From Eurosta solidaginis (taxonomy: Eukaryota > Arthropoda > Insecta > Diptera > Tephritidae): a DNA stretch of 64,000 nt. The notes beneath the pieces are model-generated. The model searched no databases. It worked only from the letters and a program-made list of their open reading frames with translations, and was not told where the DNA came from. The stretch lies in assembly GCF_040869045.1 (NCBI RefSeq), contig NC_090322.1, positions 278,778,662-278,842,661 on the forward strand, given 5' to 3'. A program made the position numbers and the translations under genes. Positions 1-8,587 of this stretch are shown in pieces. Within the stretch, counting starts at the first letter, position 1. Every line of letters begins with the position of its first letter.

Positions 1-479
1 TATACTAATAACCCCTTATAATTATAATTATATTATAATCGAAAATTTTATTGGATATGTCATTTTTAAAAGCTTTATAAAAGGAATATTTTTTTTTTAA
101 GAATAAGGAAGTGTATACACTAACAGACGTAAAAATGTATTGCACTTAAGGATCAAATCTCATGAAGATGCTTTAACTATAAAGAAGGAAAATAAAATCT
201 GCTTAAGTACTATAACTGGATGGCGACAAATGAGTACATTGGTTTATTAAGAACCAACCAAATACACGCCCACATACTCGAGCAGCTCGAACAGATAGCT
301 GCCGTTGCGTATACGTAACATATTTTAAAAGAGTTACAGAAATACATACATATACACTCCATAAATACATACATTTTCTCGAAATGATTGCTCCATAAGA
401 ATAAATGGAAATGATATTTTCCGGCGTAATGTTGTGCCGCTAAAGGCCGCGGCACAATGACATTTTTCATATAGATGCG
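1..479. other. AT-rich stretch, no gene seen
   Basis: Mostly AT-rich sequence with short homopolymer runs. No open frame here resembles a known protein and no terminal or inverted repeat was found. The short minus-strand frame at 210-470 has no family signature. Confidence 0.6.
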
Positions 480-704
480 TTTAACACAAGCTTAAGCTGC
501 CAACCCCCTAATCCAGGGTGTTATGCGGACCGTGCCTATTAGACGATTTCCAGCCAGGGGATAAATTCGGCTGTATTCGAACGGAGCCTTCCCGATACCG
601 GGTCACCTCGGGAAGTATTGATGGTCTTACCACAGTAAGGGGCGCTGCTGTGGCAGACGGTCCTTTCCCCGTATATAATACTGGACCGCTGAATGATTAT
701 TGAA
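480..704. repeat. GC-richer dispersed-repeat-like block, unassigned
   Basis: Base composition changes sharply from the AT-rich flanks. The text CCCTAATCCAGGGTGTTATG (512-531 region) and the following GC-rich stretch read like 5' sequence of a fly retroelement. I recall similar text in tephritid DNA but cannot confirm the family. The 61-codon plus-strand frame inside has no recognisable domain. The orientation is not known. Confidence 0.3.
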
Positions 705-952
705 TGATTTTCGCAAGTTTTTCAATATGATAACCCATATACATAGATACATTACTTCTGGCAACAAATCGAATTGTATGACATTTCGTGTTCTGCTCGT
801 TACATTTTTATTGAATCTGGAGGTGGAGAATCTCCATGATTTTGTGCCATATGTAAATTCATCAGAAAACAGTTAACTTAAATCGATTAAAGAGATAGAG
901 TTTTAAAATGATGTCCGAGCAGTACTTAAATTAGTTGGAAATATTTAACTAA

Positions 953-1115
953 GGCCTGGTTTTTCAGTGCGAGTTTAATCTTCAGTTAAAGTTGACTAGG
1001 GTCACTTTGTTTGATAACAAAAAGTGTTGCTGCTCCTCTCGGTTTAAGCGGGCAAAGGGTTAAACTCTAGCCAACTTTAACTGGAGTTTAAACTCGCACT
1101 AAAAAACCAGACCCC
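953..1115. mobile_element. MITE with ~43-bp terminal inverted repeats
   Basis: The left arm (953-995) begins GGCCTGGTTTTTCAGTGCGA. The right arm (1071-1115), read on the other strand, begins GGTCTGGTTTTTTAGTGCGA after two extra G. About 38 of 43 positions match. TAA lies immediately outside both ends (950-952 and 1116-1118). That is the 3-bp target duplication expected of PIF/Harbinger-type elements. There is no coding capacity, so this is a non-autonomous element. Assignment to the superfamily is inferred from TSD length only. Confidence 0.75.
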
Positions 1116-1118
1116 TAA

Positions 1119-2345
1119 GTGGTTCACTATTTGGCCGATTCACACAGTGATATGATAATTTATTTGTGTGAGTGGAATATCGCCCTATCTCGGCTCTAGA
1201 AAACTTTTGAAACCCCCCATCAAAAGCATAAACTCAATACATTTTGGCATTACATAGGGCGTTTTTGAAAACATTTCTAAAACATGGTATTCTGCAACCG
1301 AATCACTTGATAGAGTGTTTTTGAAACCAATACTGAGATAAGGCATTGAAAAAAAATGTCGCACTGCACGCCGAGAAAAGGTGATTATCCACTCAACCTT
1401 CGATATATTACTACATAGTAGGTACATACTATGAAAAACATAATAAAAGAGAATAAATGCAGTTTACTCAAACTTTTTCTCGTGTTTTAGGAATACATTT
1501 GTTTTAACCCGGGGTTTTTTTAATCCAGTTAAAGCCTAAAGTCTGCCTATCAAGCGAAATGCCTGACGTATGGTAAGCCTAACTATAAGGAATACGCATT
1601 AAGCTCATATTTTTCAGTAGCTACTTAAATACATACATATTCTTAAGAATACCTATTACACCACCTTATAATATCATACACATGGTTTAAAGTAGCAATT
1701 CATATACATATATATGTAGCTATTCATACTTATGTACATATTTTGTCGATATCATGATGGAAATTGCCCAATTTCATTTGACATTTTAATTACTTCAGCC
1801 TGCACTTGGCATGAGTTTCTGTACTATAATATAACTCCGCCTCAAATATAGAACTGGTTTTACAGCATCATTTGAAGCGAAGTATCAAGAAGAACCCACC
1901 CGAATGTCATTTAGTGCTATACTGCTCCCACAGCATGACACGCATGTCCAAATCTTTAAAGTATTCACGATATAAAACCTCATAAGGGATGACAGTGCCG
2001 AGAAGAAGACACAAAGTCGCTTCAAGCACTGTTCGTAGTATATACCAAGTAAGTCATTGCTTTTTTTCAGCTATTAGCACTTTTGTATGGTATTTTAACA
2101 GTAAATTGGCATCAGTTAATTGTCGCTCCCTAGAAAACCCAAACCATCCATTTTTACTTTGATATGTACATGAATATGTATACATGTACATGTATGAGTA
2201 TGTATGGCATGTAAACCGTGTACAAAGGAACACAAATAAAGACGTAAGCGAATTAATATTTGAAGATTCGCGAGGAGCCTTCAGACTTATTGTTGCCTTA
2301 AAAATATATAGGTATTATCAATATTATTTCCTTCTCTTGTTCCAT
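1119..2345. other. AT-rich DNA, no gene recognised
   Basis: No supported gene. It contains short CATA/TATG microsatellite-like runs (about 1690-1740 and 2165-2200), common in fly intergenic DNA. The small frames at 1185-1427 (minus) and 2184-2405 (plus) show no domain, codon bias or start context worth calling. Confidence 0.6.
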
Positions 2346-2349
2346 AAAA

Positions 2350-2546
2350 AGCCAAGTAACACATGTGCCTCACGGACCTGGGTTCGAGCAATATCAAAAA
2401 TTTAGAAAAAATTCTTTTGAATTAGAATAAAGTTTTTCTAGGCAGGGCAGTGGTTTAGCAAACACTCCGAATGTATTTTTTCCATGAGAAGATGCTCAGT
2501 GAAAATGCATCTGCCTTGCAGCTGCTGTTCGGGGTCGGCATAACAT
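2350..2546 (+). mobile_element. tRNA-derived SINE-like copy (5'-truncated)
   Basis: The segment carries a Pol III B-box-like motif, GGGTTCGAGCA, at 2380-2390. It is followed by a body ending in CTGCCTTGCAGCTGCTGTTC and GTCGGCATAA. The same ordered blocks occur in the opposite orientation at 24985-25236, so this is a dispersed family. The A-box half of the tRNA-like head is not clear here, which suggests 5' truncation. I remember this family as abundant in tephritids, but the name is not known to me. Confidence 0.6.
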
Positions 2547-2569
2547 ACATATGTATGTATTAGAGATAT

Positions 2570-2690
2570 ACGCCGCCAATAAACGCCTCCGCCGCCGCCG
2601 ATTTTGGTCGTTTTTCGTACGCCGCCGCCGAATGTCAAAAATATCGGCGCGAGGGCGGCGGCGGCGACGGCGGCGGCGGCGTCCGGCGCG
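2570..2690. repeat. GCC/GGC trinucleotide-rich foldback-like block
   Basis: CGCCGCC-rich tracts at 2570-2632 are followed by GGCGGCGGC-rich tracts at 2652-2690, so the two halves can pair with each other. This is extreme GC content within AT-rich flanks. The arginine-rich reading frame that crosses it (2551-2859) comes from the trinucleotide repeat and is not treated as a gene. Confidence 0.65.
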
Positions 2691-2861
2691 TTACTATATT
2701 TTTTACTCGCTTAAGACTGTTTTGTCCGTTTATTGTCGTATTCATGTCGAAAATGGGTCGGATATGATCGAAAGTGGTATCAACTTATGCGCACCACTGC
2801 CAGTTATAAGAAACAATGTGCGAAATTTAACTCTTTCTAACTGTTCAAAAGTTATTTAAAA

Positions 2862-3815
2862 AAACAGGCGCTTTCGATGTCAGCTTAACACGGACTTTGC
2901 ATCACCCAATTCACCAAGTTATTAAAACAAAACACTAAAAGAAAAGTTATATAATAAATTTATATGCTCACTTTGCATATCTTTTTCAAAAAGTTAATAA
3001 TGAACAATGAATTCAAACAAAATGACCCAAGGCGAACATGTTTTCAAATTGTCCTCAAGTTGTTAAAAAAAAAAGCAGGTTACCCAAAAAAGGTGCCGAT
3101 TTTTTAAAGAATTTTATATTGCGATTGGCTGAAAGAATAAGGGAAATCAGTGATGCAAAATCCTTTAGTAGGTTCTAGGGCCATAAACACTCCTTGAAAT
3201 GATTCTTACCTCATACTTAAGTTGAGGACATATGTACGTATGAGAAGGTTATGAAAAATCACTTGGGCTTACATTCAAACATCTTTTGTTTATATGCGAA
3301 ACTATACAATAGCGTCTGAAATGTTAATTTTGATTTTCACACTTCATCCTTCAACACCCAAATCTCCCGGTTTGACATTTCCTATAGTTGGCGGCATTGA
3401 TTATAGCCTATCAACCAAGTTTAAATATCACCTACACGTTACGGCTCCTTTTACAAATGTGAATACGTAGGCACATATATTTACCAGGTAAGGCTTTCTC
3501 CTTCGCAAGAACACTCAAAGTGGTGAAGCAACAGCTTTCCCAAGACAGTCGAACTAATGACCGTGTGTCCTACAACCCTAACGTAGTGGACATTCGAACT
3601 AGTCTTAAAACTGAAGCTACGCGGTCATCCATAATGAACTCTTATATCGTAAGGCCGGAAAACAAGAGGTAACATCTTTCAACTTAAAATCGGTCGAATT
3701 TCATTCTTAAATATCGTTTTGATTTAACGAAGACTATTGAAATCGAAATCAATCTTGTGAACACAAACGTCTGCAAACTTTGGTCTACATTTAAAAAATT
3801 TTATCCAGGGTCCTT
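2862..3815. repeat. Unnamed dispersed repeat, copy A
   Basis: This block recurs in the same orientation, with substitutions and indels, at 4265-4918. Shared text includes ACAGGCGCTTT at the start, GAAACTATA..TAGCGTCTGAAATG in the middle (about 3297-3319), and CTACGCGGTCATCCATAATG near 3619-3638. Relative to copy B it contains about 210 extra bases (roughly 3365-3570). No coding capacity or terminal repeats were recognised. Confidence 0.7.
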
Positions 3816-4264
3816 GTAAAATTTTAATTCTGTAGATGCGCCGAGGATTATACGATTTTCATTCTATTTAGTTCCTTTAGTGCCCCATTATTACAAGGAC
3901 TCTTTCCTTACAATTTGTTACAATCTAACTCCCCAATACCTACATAATCTTCCAAAGACTTTACTCGGCTCAGCGCCACGTATTCTTGTCCCTCCTCGAA
4001 CTCCAAAGTATTTTGATGCCACTTCTACCTTCCTGTATGTAATATTTGTTCCAAATATGAACCAAATCGGACCACAAATACGAGTTTTTTAATACCTCGA
4101 TCCTTGCCACACCTAGCGGAGCTTTTTGTTCTTTTTATTGCATTGTCATCGGGTTATGAACTATATTCTAAGTTTGCAGCTTGCAGCTTATCGGGAAGTT
4201 ACTTAAATTTCCCTTACAAAATTCTAAACAACGGCTACGCAGAGTCAAGCTAAATAAAACCATA
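3816..4264. other. Spacer between repeat copies A and B
   Basis: AT-rich spacer. A 70-codon plus-strand frame (3880-4092) has no recognisable domain and sits in unconstrained-looking DNA. I see no RNA gene or repeat structure. Confidence 0.5.
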
Positions 4265-4918
4265 TAAAAACAGGCGCTTTAAATGTCATCTGTTAAACAC
4301 TTAAAGAAAAGTTATGTAATAAATTTAAATACAAGAAACAAGTCGAACATCTTTTCAAATGGTCCTCAAGTTATTAAAAAAAGCAAGTTATGCAGATTTT
4401 TTCAAAAATTCTATATCCCGAATGGATGAAAGAATAAGCGAAATCGGGGATGCAAAATAATTTAGTATGTCCCGGGGGTTTAAATACTCCCTTAAAATGA
4501 TTCTCACCTCATACTTAACCTGTAGATATATATACATACGTATGGGAAGGGTTTGAAAAATCACTTGGCCTAGTATTCAAAACTCTGTTGTTTATTTGCG
4601 AAACTATAAACTAGCGTCTGAAATGGTAATTTTGATTTTCATACATCATAATTGAACCGGATATGCTACAACCCTAACGTGGCAGACAATCGAACTAGTC
4701 AGAAAACTAAAGCTACGCGGTCATCCATAATGAGCTCTTATATCATAAGGCCAGAAAACAACAGAATGGGCTGAGCATATAACCATAACATCTTTCAACT
4801 TAAAATCGGCCGACTTTCATGCTAAAATCACGTTTTGGTTTAACGAAGACAATTGAAATCAATGTTTCGTATCAAGCGTCTGCAAATTTTGGCCGATATT
4901 AAAAAATTTTTATCCAAG
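4265..4918. repeat. Unnamed dispersed repeat, copy B
   Basis: Second, shorter copy of the block at 2862-3815, in direct orientation about 1.1-1.4 kb downstream. It retains the ACAGGCGCTTT start, the GCGTCTGAAATGGTAATTTT segment and CTACGCGGTCATCCATAATG. It lacks the ~210-bp middle section of copy A. Divergence is high, so the duplication is old or the copies inserted independently. Confidence 0.7.
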
Positions 4919-5387
4919 GCAATGATATTCACTTACGATTTCGAGGGCAGCATCCTTGGTCGAATAGTTACTCCCTAACGTTTCGCAGCATAACGCGACA
5001 AAAACATCCCTCAGAAAATCTTCGAAGCTACACCCAGGCCAAGAGCCGTGGTAGCGATTGGCAGTTGGGATTCCTATTGACTATTAATAGACCTTTAATA
5101 GCTGCCGTAAGTCGCATTTGTGAGTAAACAGCAAGGAGCCACAAATGATTTAAAGAAATCGTGTCGACGACGAGTATAGGCATTAGCCCAGAACATCTAA
5201 TTCCGTAAAACTGCACGAGACATTGTGAGGACCAAATAAAGCCGTATTAATTTGGCCCACACAAAACGACCCCACAACATATTTAACACAACAGCCAGTC
5301 ACAAAAAGCCCTAGCAACACGACAAACCAACAAGTCTTAGCAACACAACTAGCGATCACAACACTTAATAGCAATACGAATAACTAA

Positions 5388-5871
5388 AGCGCCAAATACA
5401 CGACACGAACATTTCCGCGAACATTCCGCAATCTTGTTCGCAGCTTTGGCCATACATCATACGAACTTTTGGCCGAACATTAGTTCTCTTTCAGACAGCG
5501 ATGAATACGGACAACAATTGTGCTGCAGCAATATTGCTCGCTGTGGCAATTAAGCGTAAAAAAAAGAGAAAAGATTACAATAATCTTTGCTTTTTACTTG
5601 CCACAATGATGGCAAAGATTTATACATTTCAATAAATTCACTCAGAAATTTTTTATTGTCCACTTTACTTTTCCGCGCACGTCTGTTCCGTTCAGAAATT
5701 ACTACGATTATGAGCTATTTCGCCATACACGCACGAACAGTTCGCGCAAATGTTCGTTTTGGCGAACATTTGCGCGAACTGGCAAACACCACCATACACG
5801 ACAGAAAAGGTCGCAGAAACATGACATAACGGGAATGTTCACGGAAATGTTCGTGTCGTGTATTTGGCGCT
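5388..5871. mobile_element. Harbinger-type non-autonomous transposon inside the 5' LTR
   Basis: Terminal inverted repeats are AGCGCCAAATACACGACACG at 5388 and its reverse complement ending at 5871; the matching arm is about 29 bp. TAA flanks both sides (5385-5387 and 5872-5874). The LTR sequence resumes after it, so this is an insertion. A palindrome with core GCGCAAATGTTCG..CGAACATTTGCGC lies at 5736-5776. TIR plus TAA duplication supports PIF/Harbinger. Confidence 0.85.
5501..5635 (+). pseudogene. Residual N-terminal Harbinger transposase-like peptide
   Basis: A 44-codon frame with an ATG at 5501 lies inside the TAA-flanked MITE. It reads a short polar start, then a hydrophobic stretch (AAAILLAVAIK) followed at once by a basic cluster (KRKKKRK). 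Harbinger transposases commonly begin with a similar leucine-rich segment followed by a run of Lys/Arg. The frame ends at TAA (5633-5635) and the DDE catalytic domain is absent. I infer that the MITE is an internally deleted derivative of an autonomous parent. The alternative is a chance frame; the match is short and unverified. Confidence 0.4.
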
Positions 5872-6255
5872 TAACAAGTCTCAGCAACACAACGAACGGT
5901 CGCAACATTTAACAGCAACACGGTAACCATGGCAACGCAACCTTTTGAGCTAGCAACACCAAACAGAACAACCATAAAACGAGCGACATAGCAGCACAGG
6001 AGTTAGTTAGCACGGAGCTGTGGTCGTGACCGGAGTTACCAGTGAAGCGTACCTCGAATGTGCCGGTTGTACCACCAAGAGAGATCGTTTCATGGGAGTG
6101 ATTCGGGTCTTCAAGAGGTCAATGTGTCGGTTGTACCACCGCTTGAGACTTCGTTCACACCCGCGTAGGCAAAGGTACCCCCACATCAAAGCGCACCCGC
6201 GAACAGGTGACGTCCGCTCGCCTACGCCGACAGCGCCGCGACGCAAGATGGCAGA

Positions 6256-6600
6256 TCATCGCCCAACAATACAAGTAGACGTCGACGCAAGGCCCGGCAG
6301 AGCATCGCCCAGCAATACAAGTGGTCGGCGACGCAAGGCGCGGCAGAGCATCGCCTCAGCAATACAAGTGGGCGTCGACGCAAGGCGCGGCAGAGCATCG
6401 CGCCAGCAATACAAGTAGACGACGACCCAAGGCGCGGCAGAGCATCGCATCAGCAATACAAGTAAACGCCGACGCAAGGCGCGGCAGAGCATCGCCTCAG
6501 CAATACAAGTGGACGCCGACGCAAGGCGCGGTAGAGCATCGTCTCAGCAATACAAGTAGACGCCGACGTAAGGCGCGGCAGAGCATCGCCTCAGAGAGAG
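6256..6600 (+). repeat. LTR minisatellite, about 7 units of 46-48 bp
   Basis: Tandem units contain GGCGCGGCAGAGCATCGCC and CAGCAATACAAGTGGACG. Spacing between successive GGCAGAGCAT occurrences is 46-48 bp. The same unit is expanded to about 14 copies in the 3' LTR (18075-18735). Frames reading QQYKWTPTQGAAEH arise from this repeat on the plus strand and are not proteins. Confidence 0.85.
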
Positions 6601-6767
6601 ACGCCGACATAAGGCGGGACAGGGCACAGACGCCACATACTAACGGGATACAGCCGGACCGTTAAGGCCCGCTACCACAGTCGAGGATACCACAAGATAA
6701 TCTAAGTGAATTTGTAAATGAAGTAAACAAACACGTTTTCTTTTATATTATATTATCTAAGCAGTCA

Positions 6768-7337
6768 ATGAATAAAGTGAAGTATTCTATGGAACGGGCG
6801 AGCAGAACAATCAAGAGGATCATAGCACAACTCACCAGATCACAGCACAACAGATGCGACGACCTTCTCCCAGAGATCGAGCTGGCCATCAACACCAGTG
6901 TGACAGGATACAGTCCAGCCTTCCTCGCACAAGGACGGGAACCGCGACTATCAGGGGCATTGTTTGACAAGATCAACCTGGGGACGGGCACAGCCACCAC
7001 CATGGCAGAAGAAAAATCCGACAGAATGCAAGAGGCGTTCAGAATAGTGAGGCAGAACATGGAACAAGCGGCGGCAGACCAAGCACGGCACTACAATCTA
7101 CGGCGGAGAAAATGGACCCCCGTGGTCGGCGAACTAGTACTCGAGAAGGAACACAATCTCTCCAAGGCCAGGGAAAATTTCGCGGCAAAGTTGGCCCCCA
7201 AATATGACGGACCCTACCAAATCCTAGGATATGTATCACCAGTGATACTCAAAGTACGAGAACCCAACGGCGGAAAGGAGAAAACGGTCAACATTGCGAA
7301 ACTAAAGGCATATCATGCAGCAGAGATCATCGCGTGA
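6768..7337 (+). pseudogene. Integrase C-terminal fragment of the Gypsy element
   Basis: Coding similarity starts at 6790; codons before that belong to the LTR. It covers the end of the integrase catalytic core (ERASRTIKRIIAQL, then PEIELAINTSVTGYSPAFL) and the GPY/F module (KYDGPYQILG at about residues 144-153). This is the standard C-terminus of Ty3/Gypsy integrases, which contributes to DNA and chromatin binding. The first two catalytic acidic residues and the HHCC zinc finger are absent, so the fragment cannot integrate DNA. The frame stays open to TGA at 7335-7337. The third ORF begins about 130 bp further on in the same strand. Confidence 0.85.
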
Positions 7338-7468
7338 AATTAAAATAAATTCAAAAAAACAAAATTTATTAATTAATATCAAGGATGGGAGGTCATTCTA
7401 TCGCAAACCACCCAGGTGACAACAACGTTCTTTTGCTACGAATTTTCTTTAAAAATCAACAATCTACA

Positions 7469-8050
7469 ATGGAGAGCTATAACACTAAACTGACCAACAG
7501 CGCCAAGCGTATGCGCCAGCGCTACGAGGAGGAGAAAGCAAAGCGTCCTAGGGTCGTACTGCTGGAAGAAGATACTGGCGGCGACGTCAACGACATGCGC
7601 GCAAACCCACGCGCATACACGAATGTTGACGTCGCATGCATCATTACACCATCAAACACTTCAGACGGCGACGTCAACAACATGCGTGAAACTACGCACC
7701 ACGCGCATGTCGAAATGGGAGGAAACCGCGGCCAAGGCCCACAATAGGACCAGAACATCACCGCTAACAGCCACACTAGGTAGGATAGACGTGGAGGCAG
7801 GGCAGTTGCCGGCAACCATCGAGCTCTCCTCGGATGAGGACACAGCTCCACCGGAAAAACAACAGTTGCCGACAATCATCGAGCTCTCGGAGATCGGGTA
7901 AGGACACAGCTCCACCGGAACAAGCACAGTCGGCAATCATTGAGCTCTCCTCGGATGAGGACAGCCCCACCGGAGAGGGAAACGCCTAAAGCAATATTCC
8001 CGGCAGGACCAGGCGGCACACCCCTCTATGCGACTGACCTCGACGCCCTC
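7469..8050 (+). pseudogene. Third ORF, N-terminal half: acidic repeats resembling SUMO-interacting motifs
   Basis: The likely ATG is at 7469 (reads MESYNTKLTNSAKRMRQRY), 130 bp after the integrase stop. The protein is charged: a basic RYEEEKAKRPR segment, then VVLLEEDTGG, then two GDVN[DN]MR repeats. Three tandem ~60-bp repeats follow (about 7800-7980), encoding TIELSSDEDTAP, TIIELSE and AIIELSSDEDSP. A hydrophobic triplet flanked by Ser and acidic residues is the known pattern of SUMO-interacting motifs. The sense is carried in more than one frame after about 7740 and 7890, so small indels have broken it. The last readable piece, LYATDLDAL at about 8020-8050, matches the start of a Ulp1-like domain that continues beyond the LINE insertion at 16231. 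The SUMO link is inferred from motif and context. Confidence 0.6.
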
Positions 8051-8080
8051 AAATGATCTTATTTATTTATTTATTTAAAG

Positions 8081-8587
8081 TCAACTAACAAGAGTAATCG
8101 ACTAACAAAGCACAAAGGAAAGTAAGATAAAAAAATAGTGTATAAATATATATACAAGTATAGAATTAAAAATGGAATTAATTAAAAATTTACAATTTTG
8201 TTTGACGTTGAACAAGAACTAAAATCAAACTATCGTTACATATTAAACAAGTAAAATTTAAGATATCAGTTGAGACTGAAAAGTATTGCATTGCGTAAGG
8301 CAATAAACGAACATTCGATACTAATGCAATTATACAAGTCGTTATAGTACGAGCACCAAACACGTATAGGATCATTTTTGCCAACACAGGGGTAAATGGA
8401 AGGGCACGTAGTGTCTGGACGCCCTAGTAGGAACTGCAAAGTTCAATCGGCTTAGCAGCTCAGAGGAGTCAACCTCACCTAGAATTAGCTTATGCAGGAA
8501 CATTACCCCGAGTAATGTTCTACGATTTTCCAGAGTTGGCAAATCAATGAGAAGAAGTCTACTTCTATCAGAGGGAAGATGAAGATT
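8081..8587 (-). other. 3' UTR of the CR1/jockey-like LINE
   Basis: No open frame continues here after the RT stop. It is AT-rich, lies between the end of ORF2 and the AAAT-repeat tail, and is on the minus strand. No structured element was recognised. Confidence 0.55.

Larger units (their letters stand above)
5224..6789 (+). repeat. 5' LTR of the nested Gypsy element (interrupted, 3' end lost)
   Basis: It aligns block by block with the 3' LTR (16899-19039) and, in reverse, with the solo LTR (26707-27815). Shared text includes the AACACAACAGCCAGTCACAA block near 5285-5305 and the AATAAAGTGAAGTATTCTAT block ending at 6789. AATAAA at about 6770 is a candidate polyadenylation signal. The terminal part present in the 3' LTR is missing: at 6790 the sequence switches directly to integrase coding sequence. 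A Harbinger-type MITE interrupts it at 5388-5871 and a minisatellite fills 6256-6600. Confidence 0.85.

Noticed and set aside
210..470. 86-codon Cys-rich minus-strand frame
   Set aside because: Random-looking composition in AT-rich DNA; no cysteine pattern of a known peptide family.
1495..1545. AACCCGGGG..AATCCAGTTAAAG as a fragment of the 953-1115 MITE
   Set aside because: Shared words are short and no second arm is present.
2551..2859. Arginine-rich 102-codon frame
   Set aside because: Produced by the GCC/GGC trinucleotide block; no homologue recognised.
6020..6665. Overlapping plus- and minus-strand frames across the 5' LTR minisatellite
   Set aside because: Open in several frames on both strands because of the 46-48 bp repeat; no domain.
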